Shown here: in pieces, positions 43,728-52,372 of the stretch
How positions within the stretch are numbered: position 1 is the stretch's first letter
Layout of the letters: the number at the start of each line of letters is the position of its first letter
Origin: CAYSEW01 sp964430245
GTDB lineage: Bacteria > Bacteroidota > Bacteroidia > Flavobacteriales_D > Parvicellaceae
Length of the DNA stretch: 64,000 bases
NCBI GenBank assembly: GCA_964430245.1
Contig: CAYSEW010000002.1
Location: 1 to 64,000, forward strand
Reading direction: 5' to 3'
Program-made: the position numbers and the translations under genes
Notes under the pieces: generated by a model
What the model saw: only the letters and a program-made list of their open reading frames with translations
Told to the model about the DNA's origin: nothing
The model's database searches: none

Positions 43728-44456
43728 TTATTTAATTGCAGAATAAATTGTTGCTATCCCACCACTTAAAGACTTCAAATTAATTTGTGAAAAACCATTT
43801 TTAGCCAAAATATTCTTGAATTGTTCACCTTCTGGAAAAGCTTCAACTGATGCAGGCAAATAGGTATATGCAGACTTATCTCTAGAAAATAATCTACCAA
43901 AAAAAGGAAGTAAAAATTTAGAATATAAATAAAAGCTTTGCTTAACAGGAAATTTTTTGGGTTTAGAAAATTCTAATATTGCCAACTGACCATCTTTTTT
44001 AAGTACTCTTTTAATTTCATTAAGTCCCTTATTAAGATCTTCAAAATTTCTTACACCAAAACCAACTGTTATCGCATCAAAAGATTCATTATCAAAAGGT
44101 AAATTTTCAGAATCCCCATAACTTAAACTTATGATATTATCTAGTTCTAATTTATTGATCTTCTTTTTACCTTTTTCTAGCATTCCTTCAGATATATCTA
44201 CACCAACTATCTTTTTAGGTGATAAAGCAATTGCTTCAATGGCAAAATCAGCAGTTCCTGTGGCAATATCTAGTATACTGCTTGGATTCCCTTTCTTCAA
44301 TATATTAATGGCTTTCCTCCTCCATATTCTATCAATACCCAAGCTTAAAAAATGATTTAGAAAATCATATTTATGAGAAATATTATCAAACATTTGAGTG
44401 ACCTGCTCTTTTTTTGATTTATCTGAGCTCTTATATGGCTTAACTACTTTATTCAT
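43728..44456 (-). CDS. ubiE: Demethylmenaquinone/ubiquinone methyltransferase
   Basis: Class I SAM methyltransferase (MenG/UbiE) that adds the ring methyl in menaquinone synthesis, 242 residues. FDNISHKYDFLNHFLSLGID (~24-43) is the family start, ILDIATGTADFAIEA (~61-75) binds SAM, and FDAITVGFGVRNFEDLNKGL (~128-147) and EFSKPKKFPVKQSFYLYSKF are the other UbiE signatures. In this phylum menaquinone is the expected substrate. The gene is upstream of porT on the same strand. Confidence 0.96.
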   Translation of the reverse strand: MNKVVKPYKSSDKSKKEQVTQMFDNISHKYDFLNHFLSLGIDRIWRRKAINILKKGNPSSILDIATGTADFAIEAIALSPKKIVGVDISEGMLEKGKKKINKLELDNIISLSYGDSENLPFDNESFDAITVGFGVRNFEDLNKGLNEIKRVLKKDGQLAILEFSKPKKFPVKQSFYLYSKFLLPFFGRLFSRDKSAYTYLPASVEAFPEGEQFKNILAKNGFSQINLKSLSGGIATIYSAIK

Positions 44457-44460
44457 TCGA

Positions 44461-44468
44461 CAAATTTA
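44461..44468 (-). promoter_or_regulatory. -7 promoter element of ubiE
   Basis: Minus strand TAAATTTG matches TAnnTTTG and ends 4 bases before the ATG. A transcript from it would have almost no leader. Confidence 0.3.
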
Positions 44469-44618
44469 ATTCAATCCATCACATACAATACTCATGTTTA
44501 AGAATATCTTTTGATTAATTATTATGTGAAACCAAAAAATAAATAATAATATTGTTCCGTTTTGATATTTCTGAATTATAATTAATGATTAATACAACTT
44601 GCGTTGAAGGATAGTAAA

Positions 44619-45173
44619 ATGGGCAGGTCAGTTGATTTTCCGCTTATTGAAGCGGCAAAGAAGGATTCTGCTTATTTTGCTCCTTTATATCAAAAATATT
44701 TCAAGCAAATTTTCCTTTATATTCTTAAAAAAGTTAAAAATGAAGATGTCGCTGGTGATGTCACTTCACAAGTCTTCCTAAAAGCCATGCTTAATATTAA
44801 TAAATATGAGGATAGAGGTTATCCATTTTCTTCTTGGTTATATACTATTGCGGGAAATGAAGTTAATTTACATTTTCGTAAATTGAAGAAAAATATTGAA
44901 GTGGAAATTCAAGAAAAAGATGTAATTTCTTTATTGGACGACATCAATGAATCATCAGAAGTTAACCATCAAGAATTGCTAATCGAAGCAATGAATGAAC
45001 TTCAAGACAAAGATATGGAGATCATTGACCTTAGGTATTTTGAAAAACTTTCTTTTATTGAAATTGGAAATATTCTAGGTATTACAGATAATAATGCAAA
45101 AATTAGATTATATCGATCTGTTGAAAGACTTAGAAAAACTTACAAAAAAATAACAGTTGAAAAAGAGGTATAA
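44619..45173 (+). CDS. ECF-type RNA polymerase sigma factor
   Basis: Sigma-70 family regulator of 184 residues from the ATG at 44619. A TTG at 44604 would add five residues, and AAGGA lies between them. Region 2 runs YFAPLYQKYFKQIFLYILKK, VAGDVTSQVFLKAMLNINKY and PFSSWLYTIAGNEVNLHFRK. Region 4 is MEIIDLRYFEKLSFIEIGNI followed by LGITDNNAKIRLYRSVERLR. There is no long C-terminal domain. It directs transcription of a set of stress or envelope genes in related species, but the regulon is not visible. The next 70-codon gene overlaps its end by 17 bases. Confidence 0.92.
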   Translation: MGRSVDFPLIEAAKKDSAYFAPLYQKYFKQIFLYILKKVKNEDVAGDVTSQVFLKAMLNINKYEDRGYPFSSWLYTIAGNEVNLHFRKLKKNIEVEIQEKDVISLLDDINESSEVNHQELLIEAMNELQDKDMEIIDLRYFEKLSFIEIGNILGITDNNAKIRLYRSVERLRKTYKKITVEKEV

Positions 45174-45369
45174 AATAAATAGAACTAAATCGACTTTTAA
45201 AGCTCCTCCAGATGAAGTCATAAATAAGTACAAAAACTTTAAGGATCTTCGTGTGCAATACAATGAAATTGTAAAAAGACCTAAGGAACCTATTTATAAG
45301 AACAAAAAATTATTTTTAATCCTACTTCTTCTGGCTTTAATAGCCTACTTACTTTCTAATATAAATTAA
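45157..45369 (+). CDS. Small single-span membrane protein coupled to the sigma factor
   Basis: A 70-residue ORF starting at TTG 45157, overlapping the sigma gene by 17 bases. The first ~48 residues are basic and soluble (KFKDLRVQYNEIVKRP in the middle region is representative of composition). The C-terminus is one hydrophobic helix, LFLILLLLALIAYLLS. A cytoplasmic N-terminal tail with a C-terminal membrane anchor is the topology of a minimal anti-sigma factor, though no zinc-binding or ASD motif is visible. The gene ends in TTAA, shared with the converging PorE-like gene. A real gene is supported by overlap and a clean TM segment. The function is inferred only. Confidence 0.6.
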   Translation: MKKRYKINRTKSTFKAPPDEVINKYKNFKDLRVQYNEIVKRPKEPIYKNKKLFLILLLLALIAYLLSNIN

Positions 45370-47459
45370 TTATCTAGTATCTTAAATTCAGTTCTTCGAT
45401 TTAAACCATGTGCTTCTTCCCTATCCTCTTTGATCTTCATTTTGCCAATATCTTCATTGGAATACAAAGGGTTAGTTTCTCCATATCCCTTGAATTCAAA
45501 TCGTTCTCTAGGGAAACCTCCAATTCCCACTAAATAATCGACAACAGCCTTAGACCTATCTTCCGATAATTCCTGATTATATGATGATGAACCTCTACTA
45601 TCTGTATGTCCTGAAATTTCTATTCTTAAATCTGGGTTTTCATTTAATAGCTTGATCAATCTATCTAGCTCTGTTTTAGATTCAGGTTTTAGTGAGTATT
45701 TATCTAAATCAAAAAATATGTTTCTTAGAACAATACTTTCACCTTTTTTAATCTTTTTAAGGTATACAATCTTTTCATATTCTCTAAAACCAGCACTTGC
45801 TGGAATATCAAAATTTTCTGAATGAAACAAATAACCATCAGCCTTAACTGCTATACCATAATTCTTTCCAGCAGGTAGAGATATAATAAATTTCCCAGTT
45901 TCGCCATCATTATTGAATTCAGATACTAATGACAGAGCTCCATTATCAATCAGCTCTATCTGAGACTTAACAGGTTCTTTTGTGTCTGCATCCAATACAA
46001 GTCCTTTTAAAATAGATAAGTTTTTCATCTTAACTTCTACCTTAGGTTGAATAAGCTCTTCTTTAACGGGAGCAACTACACTAGCTAATAAATTATCTTC
46101 TCCGCTTAATAAAGGCATCTTTTTGGGACCAAGAAAAGTAATCATATAAAGGTCTTTTTCCCCTTCTCCATCCTCTCTAAATGATGAATAATAACCATGT
46201 TTCCCACTTGCAGACATTACAAAATGCACATCATGATCTGGAGTTGAAATTGGATATCCTATATTAGTAGGTTTTCCCCAAGTTCCATTATCATTTTCAA
46301 CAGAATAAAAAATATCATACCCCCCCATTCCTGCATGACCATCAGAAGCAAAATACATGGTTTTTCCATCGGGATGCTTAAAAACACCCCTCTCATCGTA
46401 TTTAGTATTGATCACTCCACCTAAATTGCTAGGTTCTCCCCATTCCATTTTATCTTCATTCCAATTAGACACCCATATATCATGTTCTCCAAAACCACCT
46501 TCTCTGTTTGAAGAGAAAAAAAGTTTTTTACCATCAAAAGACAAACATGCACTTGTCTCATGGGTATTCTTACCATTTATTTTTTTTCCAATACTTTTTG
46601 CTTTCGTCCAAACTCCATCCACTTTCTTAGACACATAGATATCCCCCATACCTTTATAGCCATAATAAATAAAAATGGTCAATCCATCATTTGAAAATCC
46701 AGATGTTGCGTCATGTGATTTAGTATTAATATTTTCATCGAAACCTATAGATTGTACCCATTCGCCATTTACATCTCTATAGGAAGTAAATATGTCTTCC
46801 ATATAACCCATGTCCTCAAAATCAGTTTCATCTCCAATTCCTGATTCCCTTCTTGTAGTAAAAATCAATACCGATTCATCTGCATTGATCATAGGGCTGT
46901 ATTCTGGATATTTCGTGTTGATCTTTTTACCCAAATTATCAATCCATACTCTTTCAGGGTGAGTCATTAGCTCTTTAGCTGTCCTACATTGTTCCATAAA
47001 TCTTGCAACAAGTAAAATCTCATCCTGATCAGTGGAATTGTTCAAGACGTTTCTATATAATTGATATTCTTTTAGTGCTTCATCAAAATTATATTTAAGC
47101 TGTTGGGCCCTGCCCATTTTTTTGTGAATATCTCTTGCAACGTTAGGATTTAATGAATAAGCTTTCTCAAAAAAATCTAGTGACCATGATTTATGAATAG
47201 AATATAAATAACAATTACCTAGTTTATAACTCAAATGAGAATTATTAGGATTGAATTCATAGGCTTTTTGATAAAATTCAATGGCTTTAGGCCAGACAGA
47301 GAAACCCATCTCATAGATGATATCACCCTCTTTAATATTTCTTAATGCTTCTTTAAGTTGATCTTTTTTTTCCTTAAAGTAAGCTTTCTCAAAAGGTATA
47401 TCTTGAGCAGTTGAGAGCAGACCTATACAACAAAAACAAATAATGAATAAAAACCTCAT
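45366..47459 (-). CDS. PorE-like TPR/PD40/CRD/OmpA-domain envelope protein (second paralogue)
   Basis: The 697-residue protein has a signal peptide ending LLSTAQ (19) and TPR helices (~25-165: GDIIYEMGFSVWPKAIEFYQ, NNSHLSYKLGNCYLYSIH). PD40 blades follow (~185-430: LIFTTRRESGIGD, KLFFSSNREGGFGEHDIWVS, TMYFASDGHAGMGGYDIFYS, GYYSSFREDGEGEKDLYMI). A carboxypeptidase-regulatory domain (~475-560: LKGLVLDADTKEPVKSQIEL) precedes the OmpA domain (~580-697: LRIEISGHTDSRGSSSYNQE). This is the same architecture as T9SS PorE and as the gene at 19826-22006. It is followed by the TPR protein upstream (8-base gap), an operon. The closer match to PorE of the two cannot be judged by eye. Confidence 0.85.
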   Translation of the reverse strand: MRFLFIICFCCIGLLSTAQDIPFEKAYFKEKKDQLKEALRNIKEGDIIYEMGFSVWPKAIEFYQKAYEFNPNNSHLSYKLGNCYLYSIHKSWSLDFFEKAYSLNPNVARDIHKKMGRAQQLKYNFDEALKEYQLYRNVLNNSTDQDEILLVARFMEQCRTAKELMTHPERVWIDNLGKKINTKYPEYSPMINADESVLIFTTRRESGIGDETDFEDMGYMEDIFTSYRDVNGEWVQSIGFDENINTKSHDATSGFSNDGLTIFIYYGYKGMGDIYVSKKVDGVWTKAKSIGKKINGKNTHETSACLSFDGKKLFFSSNREGGFGEHDIWVSNWNEDKMEWGEPSNLGGVINTKYDERGVFKHPDGKTMYFASDGHAGMGGYDIFYSVENDNGTWGKPTNIGYPISTPDHDVHFVMSASGKHGYYSSFREDGEGEKDLYMITFLGPKKMPLLSGEDNLLASVVAPVKEELIQPKVEVKMKNLSILKGLVLDADTKEPVKSQIELIDNGALSLVSEFNNDGETGKFIISLPAGKNYGIAVKADGYLFHSENFDIPASAGFREYEKIVYLKKIKKGESIVLRNIFFDLDKYSLKPESKTELDRLIKLLNENPDLRIEISGHTDSRGSSSYNQELSEDRSKAVVDYLVGIGGFPRERFEFKGYGETNPLYSNEDIGKMKIKEDREEAHGLNRRTEFKILDN

Positions 47460-47467
47460 AATAAATA

Positions 47468-48565
47468 TTATTTACAAGTTGAACTATAATAAATTCTTGC
47501 AGCATCTAACCCTAACTCCGATGCTTTCATCCAATCAGAGCAGGCCCCATCAAGATCTCTCATCATTTCTTTGGCAATTGCTCTATTGTAATAGGCATAA
47601 GTATAATTTGGATCTAAATTAATTGCTTGATTAGCTGCTTTTATTGCATTCTCCCAATCTTCCATTCCTATATAAGCAGATGCTTGATTATTAAAAGCAA
47701 AAGAATAATCTGATTTAATTGCTAATGCCTTTTTAAAATCTTGAATAGCACCTTCATAATCTTCTTTTCCGTATTTAGCCATTCCTCTATTGTTGTATGC
47801 TACATAATATTTATTGTCTAATTTAACAGCATTGTTATATGCACTGATCGCTTCATTAAATTTTTCCTTTTTCCTATAGGCAGATCCTAAATTATTATAA
47901 GAAAAGGACAAACTAGGATTGTATTGAACTGCTTTATGAAAATCTTTTATAGCTGCATCAAGGTCTCCTAATTTTAAATAGGAACTTCCTCTATCATTAT
48001 AAGCATAAGCATGATTACTTTTATTTGAAATTGCTTGATTAAAATCCTGGATTGCTTTTTCATATTCTTCAGCCTGAAAGACAAGGACTCCTCTCTGATA
48101 ATAGTATTTAGCTTCTTTTCCATTAATTTTAATTGCATTTGAATAACTTTCTTTGGCCATATCTACAAAACCTTCCTCTTCATAAACAAGACCCATTTCG
48201 TAATGCGCTAGATGAAATGCTGGGTCCTTTTCAATTGCTAAATTAAAATTAGATTTAGCAAGATCAAATGCTCCTTTTTTATGCTGACAGACCCCTTTAT
48301 TAAAATAAGCCAATGCAAAAGCAGGGTTATATACAATAGAAGTATCAAAAAAAGCAATAGCCATTTCATATTTTTTTTGCTCCATTAACTCAACTCCTTT
48401 GTTATATTGCAATTGAGCACTTGCTATACTATCCATTCCACCTAAAGAATCTAATTTATTTAAAAAATCTTCTGAAGGAACTTGAATTACAGTAGAGTCA
48501 ACTGGCTCCTGAGCATTCAAAATACAACAACATATAACAGGAATTATAAATAAAAGTCTGTTCAT
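47468..48565 (-). CDS. Secreted tetratricopeptide-repeat protein
   Basis: The start is set at 48565 (MNRLLFIIPVICCCILNAQE), which begins a signal peptide; the longer open frame from 48634 adds an unlikely 23-residue leader. About nine TPR units fill residues ~45-355, each a helix pair (AIKDFHKAVQYNPSLSFSYN, AISAYNNAVKLDNKYYVAYN, AIQDFKKALAIKSDYSFAFN). Asn-Tyr/Asn-Arg at the turn is the usual TPR signature. The protein should be a periplasmic scaffold. It lies 8 bases upstream of the PorE-like gene, so it may work with it in the T9SS or peptidoglycan link. Confidence 0.88.
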   Translation of the reverse strand: MNRLLFIIPVICCCILNAQEPVDSTVIQVPSEDFLNKLDSLGGMDSIASAQLQYNKGVELMEQKKYEMAIAFFDTSIVYNPAFALAYFNKGVCQHKKGAFDLAKSNFNLAIEKDPAFHLAHYEMGLVYEEEGFVDMAKESYSNAIKINGKEAKYYYQRGVLVFQAEEYEKAIQDFNQAISNKSNHAYAYNDRGSSYLKLGDLDAAIKDFHKAVQYNPSLSFSYNNLGSAYRKKEKFNEAISAYNNAVKLDNKYYVAYNNRGMAKYGKEDYEGAIQDFKKALAIKSDYSFAFNNQASAYIGMEDWENAIKAANQAINLDPNYTYAYYNRAIAKEMMRDLDGACSDWMKASELGLDAARIYYSSTCK

Positions 48566-48591
48566 TGTAATTAATTTAGTACTGCAATTTA

Positions 48592-48615
48592 AAAAATTGA
48601 CAATATTATTACTGA
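48592..48615 (-). promoter_or_regulatory. Possible shared regulatory site upstream of the TPR/PorE-like pair
   Basis: This 24-base sequence lies 27-50 bases upstream of the ATG at 48565 on the minus strand. It is the same as 8642-8665 upstream of dnaK except for two bases. In AT-rich DNA the resemblance may be chance. Confidence 0.2.
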
Positions 48616-48684
48616 ATAATTTAGATGAAATCATCTATCATATATATCTTGCGAACTTAAAACAACCTATTTATTACAAATCAA

Positions 48685-49773
48685 ATGCCAAAAAAAACAT
48701 CCATCATCAATAAAAAGTCAGAAGACTTCCTTGAAAAATATTTAAACAATGCATCTCCAACAGGTTTTGAAAGTGAAGGTCAAAAGATTTGGCTAGATTA
48801 TATTGCTCCTTATATTGATGAAACTATTATTGACACATATGGTACTGCTGTTGGAGTGATCAATCCAAAAGCAGATTATAAGGTTGTAATAGAAGCACAT
48901 GCTGATGAAATCTCATGGTTTGTTCATTATATCACCAATCAAGGATTTATTTATTTGAGAAGAAATGGAGGTAGCGACCACCAAATAGCACCATCAAAAA
49001 GAGTAAATATACATACCAAAAAAGGAATTGTTAAAGCTGTTTTTGGCTGGCCCGCAATTCATACAAGAAGAGGAAAAGAAGAAACTCCAAAAACTGAAAA
49101 TATATTCCTTGATTGTGGATGTAAAACTAAAGCCGAAGTTGAAAAACTAGGAATTCATGTAGGATGTGTAGTAACATATGAAGATGAATTCATGATCTTG
49201 AATAAAAAGAATTATGTAGGAAGGGCCTTAGATAATAGAATGGGAGGGTTTATGATTGCAGAAGTTGCAAGACTATTGCATGAAAACAAAAAGAAATTAC
49301 CCTTTGGATTATACATAACCAATGCAGTTCAAGAAGAAATTGGACTTAGAGGTGCGCAAATGATTGCTGAAAGAATTCAACCAAATGTTGCTATTGTAAC
49401 TGATGTTTGTCATGATACACAAACCCCTATGATTAAAAAAATTAATGAAGGAGATCTTGCTTGTGGGAAAGGACCAGTTCTTTCATACGGACCTGCTGTT
49501 CAAAATAATTTACTTGATTTCATTATTAATTCAGCTGAAAAAGAAAAAATTAAATTTCAACGACTAGCTGCTTCTAGAAGTACAGGTACTGATACTGATG
49601 CATTCGCTTACTCAAATGCTGGAGTCGCTTCTGCTTTGATTTCTTTACCTTTAAGGTACATGCACACCACTGTAGAAATGTGCGCCAAAGACGATGTAGA
49701 AAATGTAATTAAATTAATTTACAATTGTCTGCTAAAATTAAAAGCAGGACAAGATTTTAAATACATAAAATAA
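48685..49773 (+). CDS. M42-family metallo-aminopeptidase
   Basis: Di-zinc aminopeptidase of the M42 (PepA-like/TET) family, 362 residues. The fold begins FLEKYLNNASPTGFESEGQK (~15-34). The metal ligands are VIEAHADEISWFVHYI (first His/Asp), NYVGRALDNRMGGFM (second Asp), VQEEIGLRGAQMIAE (catalytic Glu pair) and VTDVCHDTQTP. The last His is in LRYMHTTVEMCAKDD. The inserted dimerisation domain (~75-170) contains a Cys-rich DCGCKTKAEV. Members self-assemble into large shells and trim peptides. hemB follows after 4 bases in the same orientation, so the two are co-transcribed. Confidence 0.93.
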   Translation: MPKKTSIINKKSEDFLEKYLNNASPTGFESEGQKIWLDYIAPYIDETIIDTYGTAVGVINPKADYKVVIEAHADEISWFVHYITNQGFIYLRRNGGSDHQIAPSKRVNIHTKKGIVKAVFGWPAIHTRRGKEETPKTENIFLDCGCKTKAEVEKLGIHVGCVVTYEDEFMILNKKNYVGRALDNRMGGFMIAEVARLLHENKKKLPFGLYITNAVQEEIGLRGAQMIAERIQPNVAIVTDVCHDTQTPMIKKINEGDLACGKGPVLSYGPAVQNNLLDFIINSAEKEKIKFQRLAASRSTGTDTDAFAYSNAGVASALISLPLRYMHTTVEMCAKDDVENVIKLIYNCLLKLKAGQDFKYIK

Positions 49774-49777
49774 CACC

Positions 49778-50740
49778 ATGAATCAAAGGCCAAGAAGAAA
49801 CCGTAAATCTGCTGCAATTAGATCTATGCTTAGTGAAACTCAAGTTGGTATTTCTGACCTAATATATCCGCTATTTATAGTTGATGGCAGTCATATAAAA
49901 GACGAGATTCCTTCTATGCCTAATATCTTTAGATGGTCTTTAGATCTACTTTTAAAAGAGGTTGAGGAATGCATGAATTTAGGAATTACCAATTTTGTCC
50001 TTTTTCCTGCTGTCGATGATAGTTTAAAGGACACTAAAGCTACTTACAGCTATTCCTCTAAAAATTTCTATTTAAAAGCAATCACTTCAATTAAAAAATC
50101 TTTTCCAGAATGTTGTTTAATGAGTGACGTAGCTATGGACCCTTATTCTTCTGACGGCCATGACGGATTGGTTAAAAATGGAAAAATAGTAAATGATCAA
50201 ACCCTACCTATTTTAGCCAATATGTCTGTAGCGCAAGCCGATGCTGGGATTGACATTATTGGTCCTTCTGATATGATGGATGGACGTATTGGATATATTC
50301 GAGAAGCATTGGATAAGAATGGACATCAAGAAGTAAGTATTATGAGCTACACAGCAAAATATGCAAGTGCTTTTTATGGCCCTTTTAGAGACGCATTAGA
50401 TTCAGCTCCAAAAAACGGTGATAAAAAAACTTATCAGATGGATCCTTCCAATAAAAAAGAGGCATTAATAGAAGCCGAACTCGACACCATTGAAGGAGCA
50501 GATTTCTTAATGGTAAAACCTGCACTTTGCTACCTTGATGTAATACAAACATTAAAAAACAATATGGACCTTCCTATAGCTGCTTATAATGTTAGTGGTG
50601 AATATGCTATGATCCATGCTGCCAGTGAAAAAGGATGGCTGGATTACAATGCTACATTTAATGAATCTTTACTAAGCATTAAAAGAGCAGGTGCTGATGT
50701 GATCCTCACCTATTTTGCCAAGGATTTCGCTAATACTTAA
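49778..50740 (+). CDS. hemB: Porphobilinogen synthase (delta-aminolevulinic acid dehydratase)
   Basis: Joins two 5-aminolevulinate molecules to porphobilinogen in haem synthesis; 320 residues, TIM barrel. The two active-site lysines are in SIMSYTAKYASAFYGPFRDA (~187-206) and FLMVKPALCYLDVI (~245-258). IGPSDMMDGRIGYIREAL and YNVSGEYAMIHAAS are also conserved. The metal-binding loop reads LMSDVAMDPYSSDGHDG, without the three Cys of the zinc type; such loops mark the magnesium-dependent HemB group. Co-transcribed with the M42 peptidase gene upstream. Confidence 0.96.
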   Translation: MNQRPRRNRKSAAIRSMLSETQVGISDLIYPLFIVDGSHIKDEIPSMPNIFRWSLDLLLKEVEECMNLGITNFVLFPAVDDSLKDTKATYSYSSKNFYLKAITSIKKSFPECCLMSDVAMDPYSSDGHDGLVKNGKIVNDQTLPILANMSVAQADAGIDIIGPSDMMDGRIGYIREALDKNGHQEVSIMSYTAKYASAFYGPFRDALDSAPKNGDKKTYQMDPSNKKEALIEAELDTIEGADFLMVKPALCYLDVIQTLKNNMDLPIAAYNVSGEYAMIHAASEKGWLDYNATFNESLLSIKRAGADVILTYFAKDFANT

Positions 50741-50745
50741 TAGTA

Positions 50746-51543
50746 CTAAACTTTTTTAAATGCTAAAGTCAGTTTAATATTTTTTGCAATCGATTTTAAT
50801 ATTTTTTCAGGATCAATATCTAAACCTCCAAATTGGCTACTCAACCCTTTTTCAGCTTCATCAACAAGTCCCTTTTCCTTAGCAGCATCAATTAAAGATT
50901 CAATATCTAACGACAGTAACATATCTGTTGCATTGAGCTCTTTTATATCAAAAACAACTTCAATTTTAGCATTTTCTTGAGCTTTTCTATTATTCTCCTC
51001 TATTTCTCTTTTCATTTCATCACTAACATCAGAACCATCCACTCCTTCATTTCCAAATGGTAAAAAACTAGTGATTTTTAATTTGTTTCCATCAATAGAC
51101 CATTGAAGTATTGACAAAACATCATCCTCGATACGATTTTCTGCTCTTTCTAGCTCATCATTCATTTCTTCAACAAGATACTCTGGCACCTCTTCACCAT
51201 TATCTTTATACCATTGAATATCAGACTCATACCTTTCCCTAATTTGAGCTTCATAATCTACAACTGGCTCATATGAACCGTCTTCATTAATTTTAATTTT
51301 CATTGAAGAAGATTCTTCCTTAAGGCCTTGTTTAAACATAATAGGAACCATGGCCAACTGTCCACCAAACTGATCAGATATTTCATTAGGCAATACATTG
51401 AGTATTTTATTATCAATGCTTAATTCGCATTTATCTGGATTAATTTCCCATGTGCCCACAATAGCGCTTTCATCCACACTTGAACAGGAAACAAAAAATA
51501 GAAATAGAAATAAAATCGGAAAATTGGAAATTTTTAGTCTCAT
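50746..51543 (-). CDS. Lipocalin-like lipoprotein of unknown function
   Basis: A 265-residue exported lipoprotein with lipobox FFVSC (Cys20). Directly after it comes IVGTWEINPDKCELSIDNK, the opening strand typical of lipocalin-like domains in Bacteroidota. It continues MKIKINEDGSYEPVVDYE, then a highly acidic helix (~110-150: EVPEYLVEEMNDELERAENR) and a second half with LSILQWSIDGNKLKITSFLP. The C-terminus is a helix-strand IKLTLAFKKV. No enzyme motif is visible. It is convergent with hemB (5-base gap) and lies downstream of yaaA. Confidence 0.7.
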   Translation of the reverse strand: MRLKISNFPILFLFLFFVSCSSVDESAIVGTWEINPDKCELSIDNKILNVLPNEISDQFGGQLAMVPIMFKQGLKEESSSMKIKINEDGSYEPVVDYEAQIRERYESDIQWYKDNGEEVPEYLVEEMNDELERAENRIEDDVLSILQWSIDGNKLKITSFLPFGNEGVDGSDVSDEMKREIEENNRKAQENAKIEVVFDIKELNATDMLLSLDIESLIDAAKEKGLVDEAEKGLSSQFGGLDIDPEKILKSIAKNIKLTLAFKKV

Positions 51544-51595
51544 AACAATTGTTTAAAATTTAATTATATTGATTAAATATAGTACTTAAAATTAT

Positions 51596-52357
51596 TTATC
51601 TAACATAAACATATTCTGATGCATTAGATAATTTAGGGCGGTAAGTATAGCCCTCTTCATTAAAACCCATTAGGTCTTCTTGATCTTCTATTTTATTTTG
51701 AATAATGTACCTAGACATTAATCCTCTTGCCTTTTTAGCAAAACTCATGATCATTTTTAATTCACCTCCTCTATCTTCTTTAAAAGAACATTGAACTAAT
51801 TTACCCTTCAATTTTTTAGTGTTAATAGCTTTAAAATACTCATTACTAGCTAAATTAACGATGACTTCGTCACCAACTATTTCATTATTAATTAAATCAG
51901 TTATTTGATCACCCCAAAAAGAATAAAGATTTTTAACATCATTACTTATTTGTAACCGAGTTCCCATTTCTAATCTGTATGCTTGAATTAAATCTAGGGG
52001 CCTTAATATACCATAGAATCCACTAAGTATTCTTAATGATTTCTGACTAAAAGTTATGTCGTCATCATTCAATGAAGCATAATCCAAACCTTTATATGCA
52101 TCTCCATTGAACATCCAACCGCATGGAGAAGCGTTATTAGTATTAAATGGTGTATTCCAACTCTGGAATCTTTGATAATTCAATTCTGCTAAGGACAAAC
52201 TCAATTTCATTAACAATTTTATGTCATCAACATTTTGACGTTTTAGATTAGCAGCTAAAACCTCCGTCTTATTAATTAAAGCAGGAAGAGTGTAATCTGT
52301 TCTAGAAATAGGACAATCTTCATTCAATGATTTAGCTGGTGATAATAATATTTTCAT
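51596..52357 (-). CDS. yaaA: Peroxide stress protein YaaA
   Basis: DUF328 family, 253 residues. MKILLSPAKSLNEDCPISRT (1-20) is the signature start. NASPCGWMFNGDAYKGLDYA (~74-93), LRILSGFYGILRPLDLIQAY, YRLEMGTRLQISN and the GFNEEGYTYRPKLSNASEYV end are conserved. In E. coli YaaA lowers free iron under peroxide stress and belongs to the OxyR regulon. It is part of a minus-strand run with the transglutaminase-like gene upstream (15-base gap). Confidence 0.94.
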   Translation of the reverse strand: MKILLSPAKSLNEDCPISRTDYTLPALINKTEVLAANLKRQNVDDIKLLMKLSLSLAELNYQRFQSWNTPFNTNNASPCGWMFNGDAYKGLDYASLNDDDITFSQKSLRILSGFYGILRPLDLIQAYRLEMGTRLQISNDVKNLYSFWGDQITDLINNEIVGDEVIVNLASNEYFKAINTKKLKGKLVQCSFKEDRGGELKMIMSFAKKARGLMSRYIIQNKIEDQEDLMGFNEEGYTYRPKLSNASEYVYVR

Positions 52358-52372
52358 AACAACAAATTTAAT

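Noticed and set aside
48566..48634. Upstream extension of the TPR gene to 48634
   Set aside because: The extra 23 residues precede a perfect signal peptide and overlap a candidate regulatory site.
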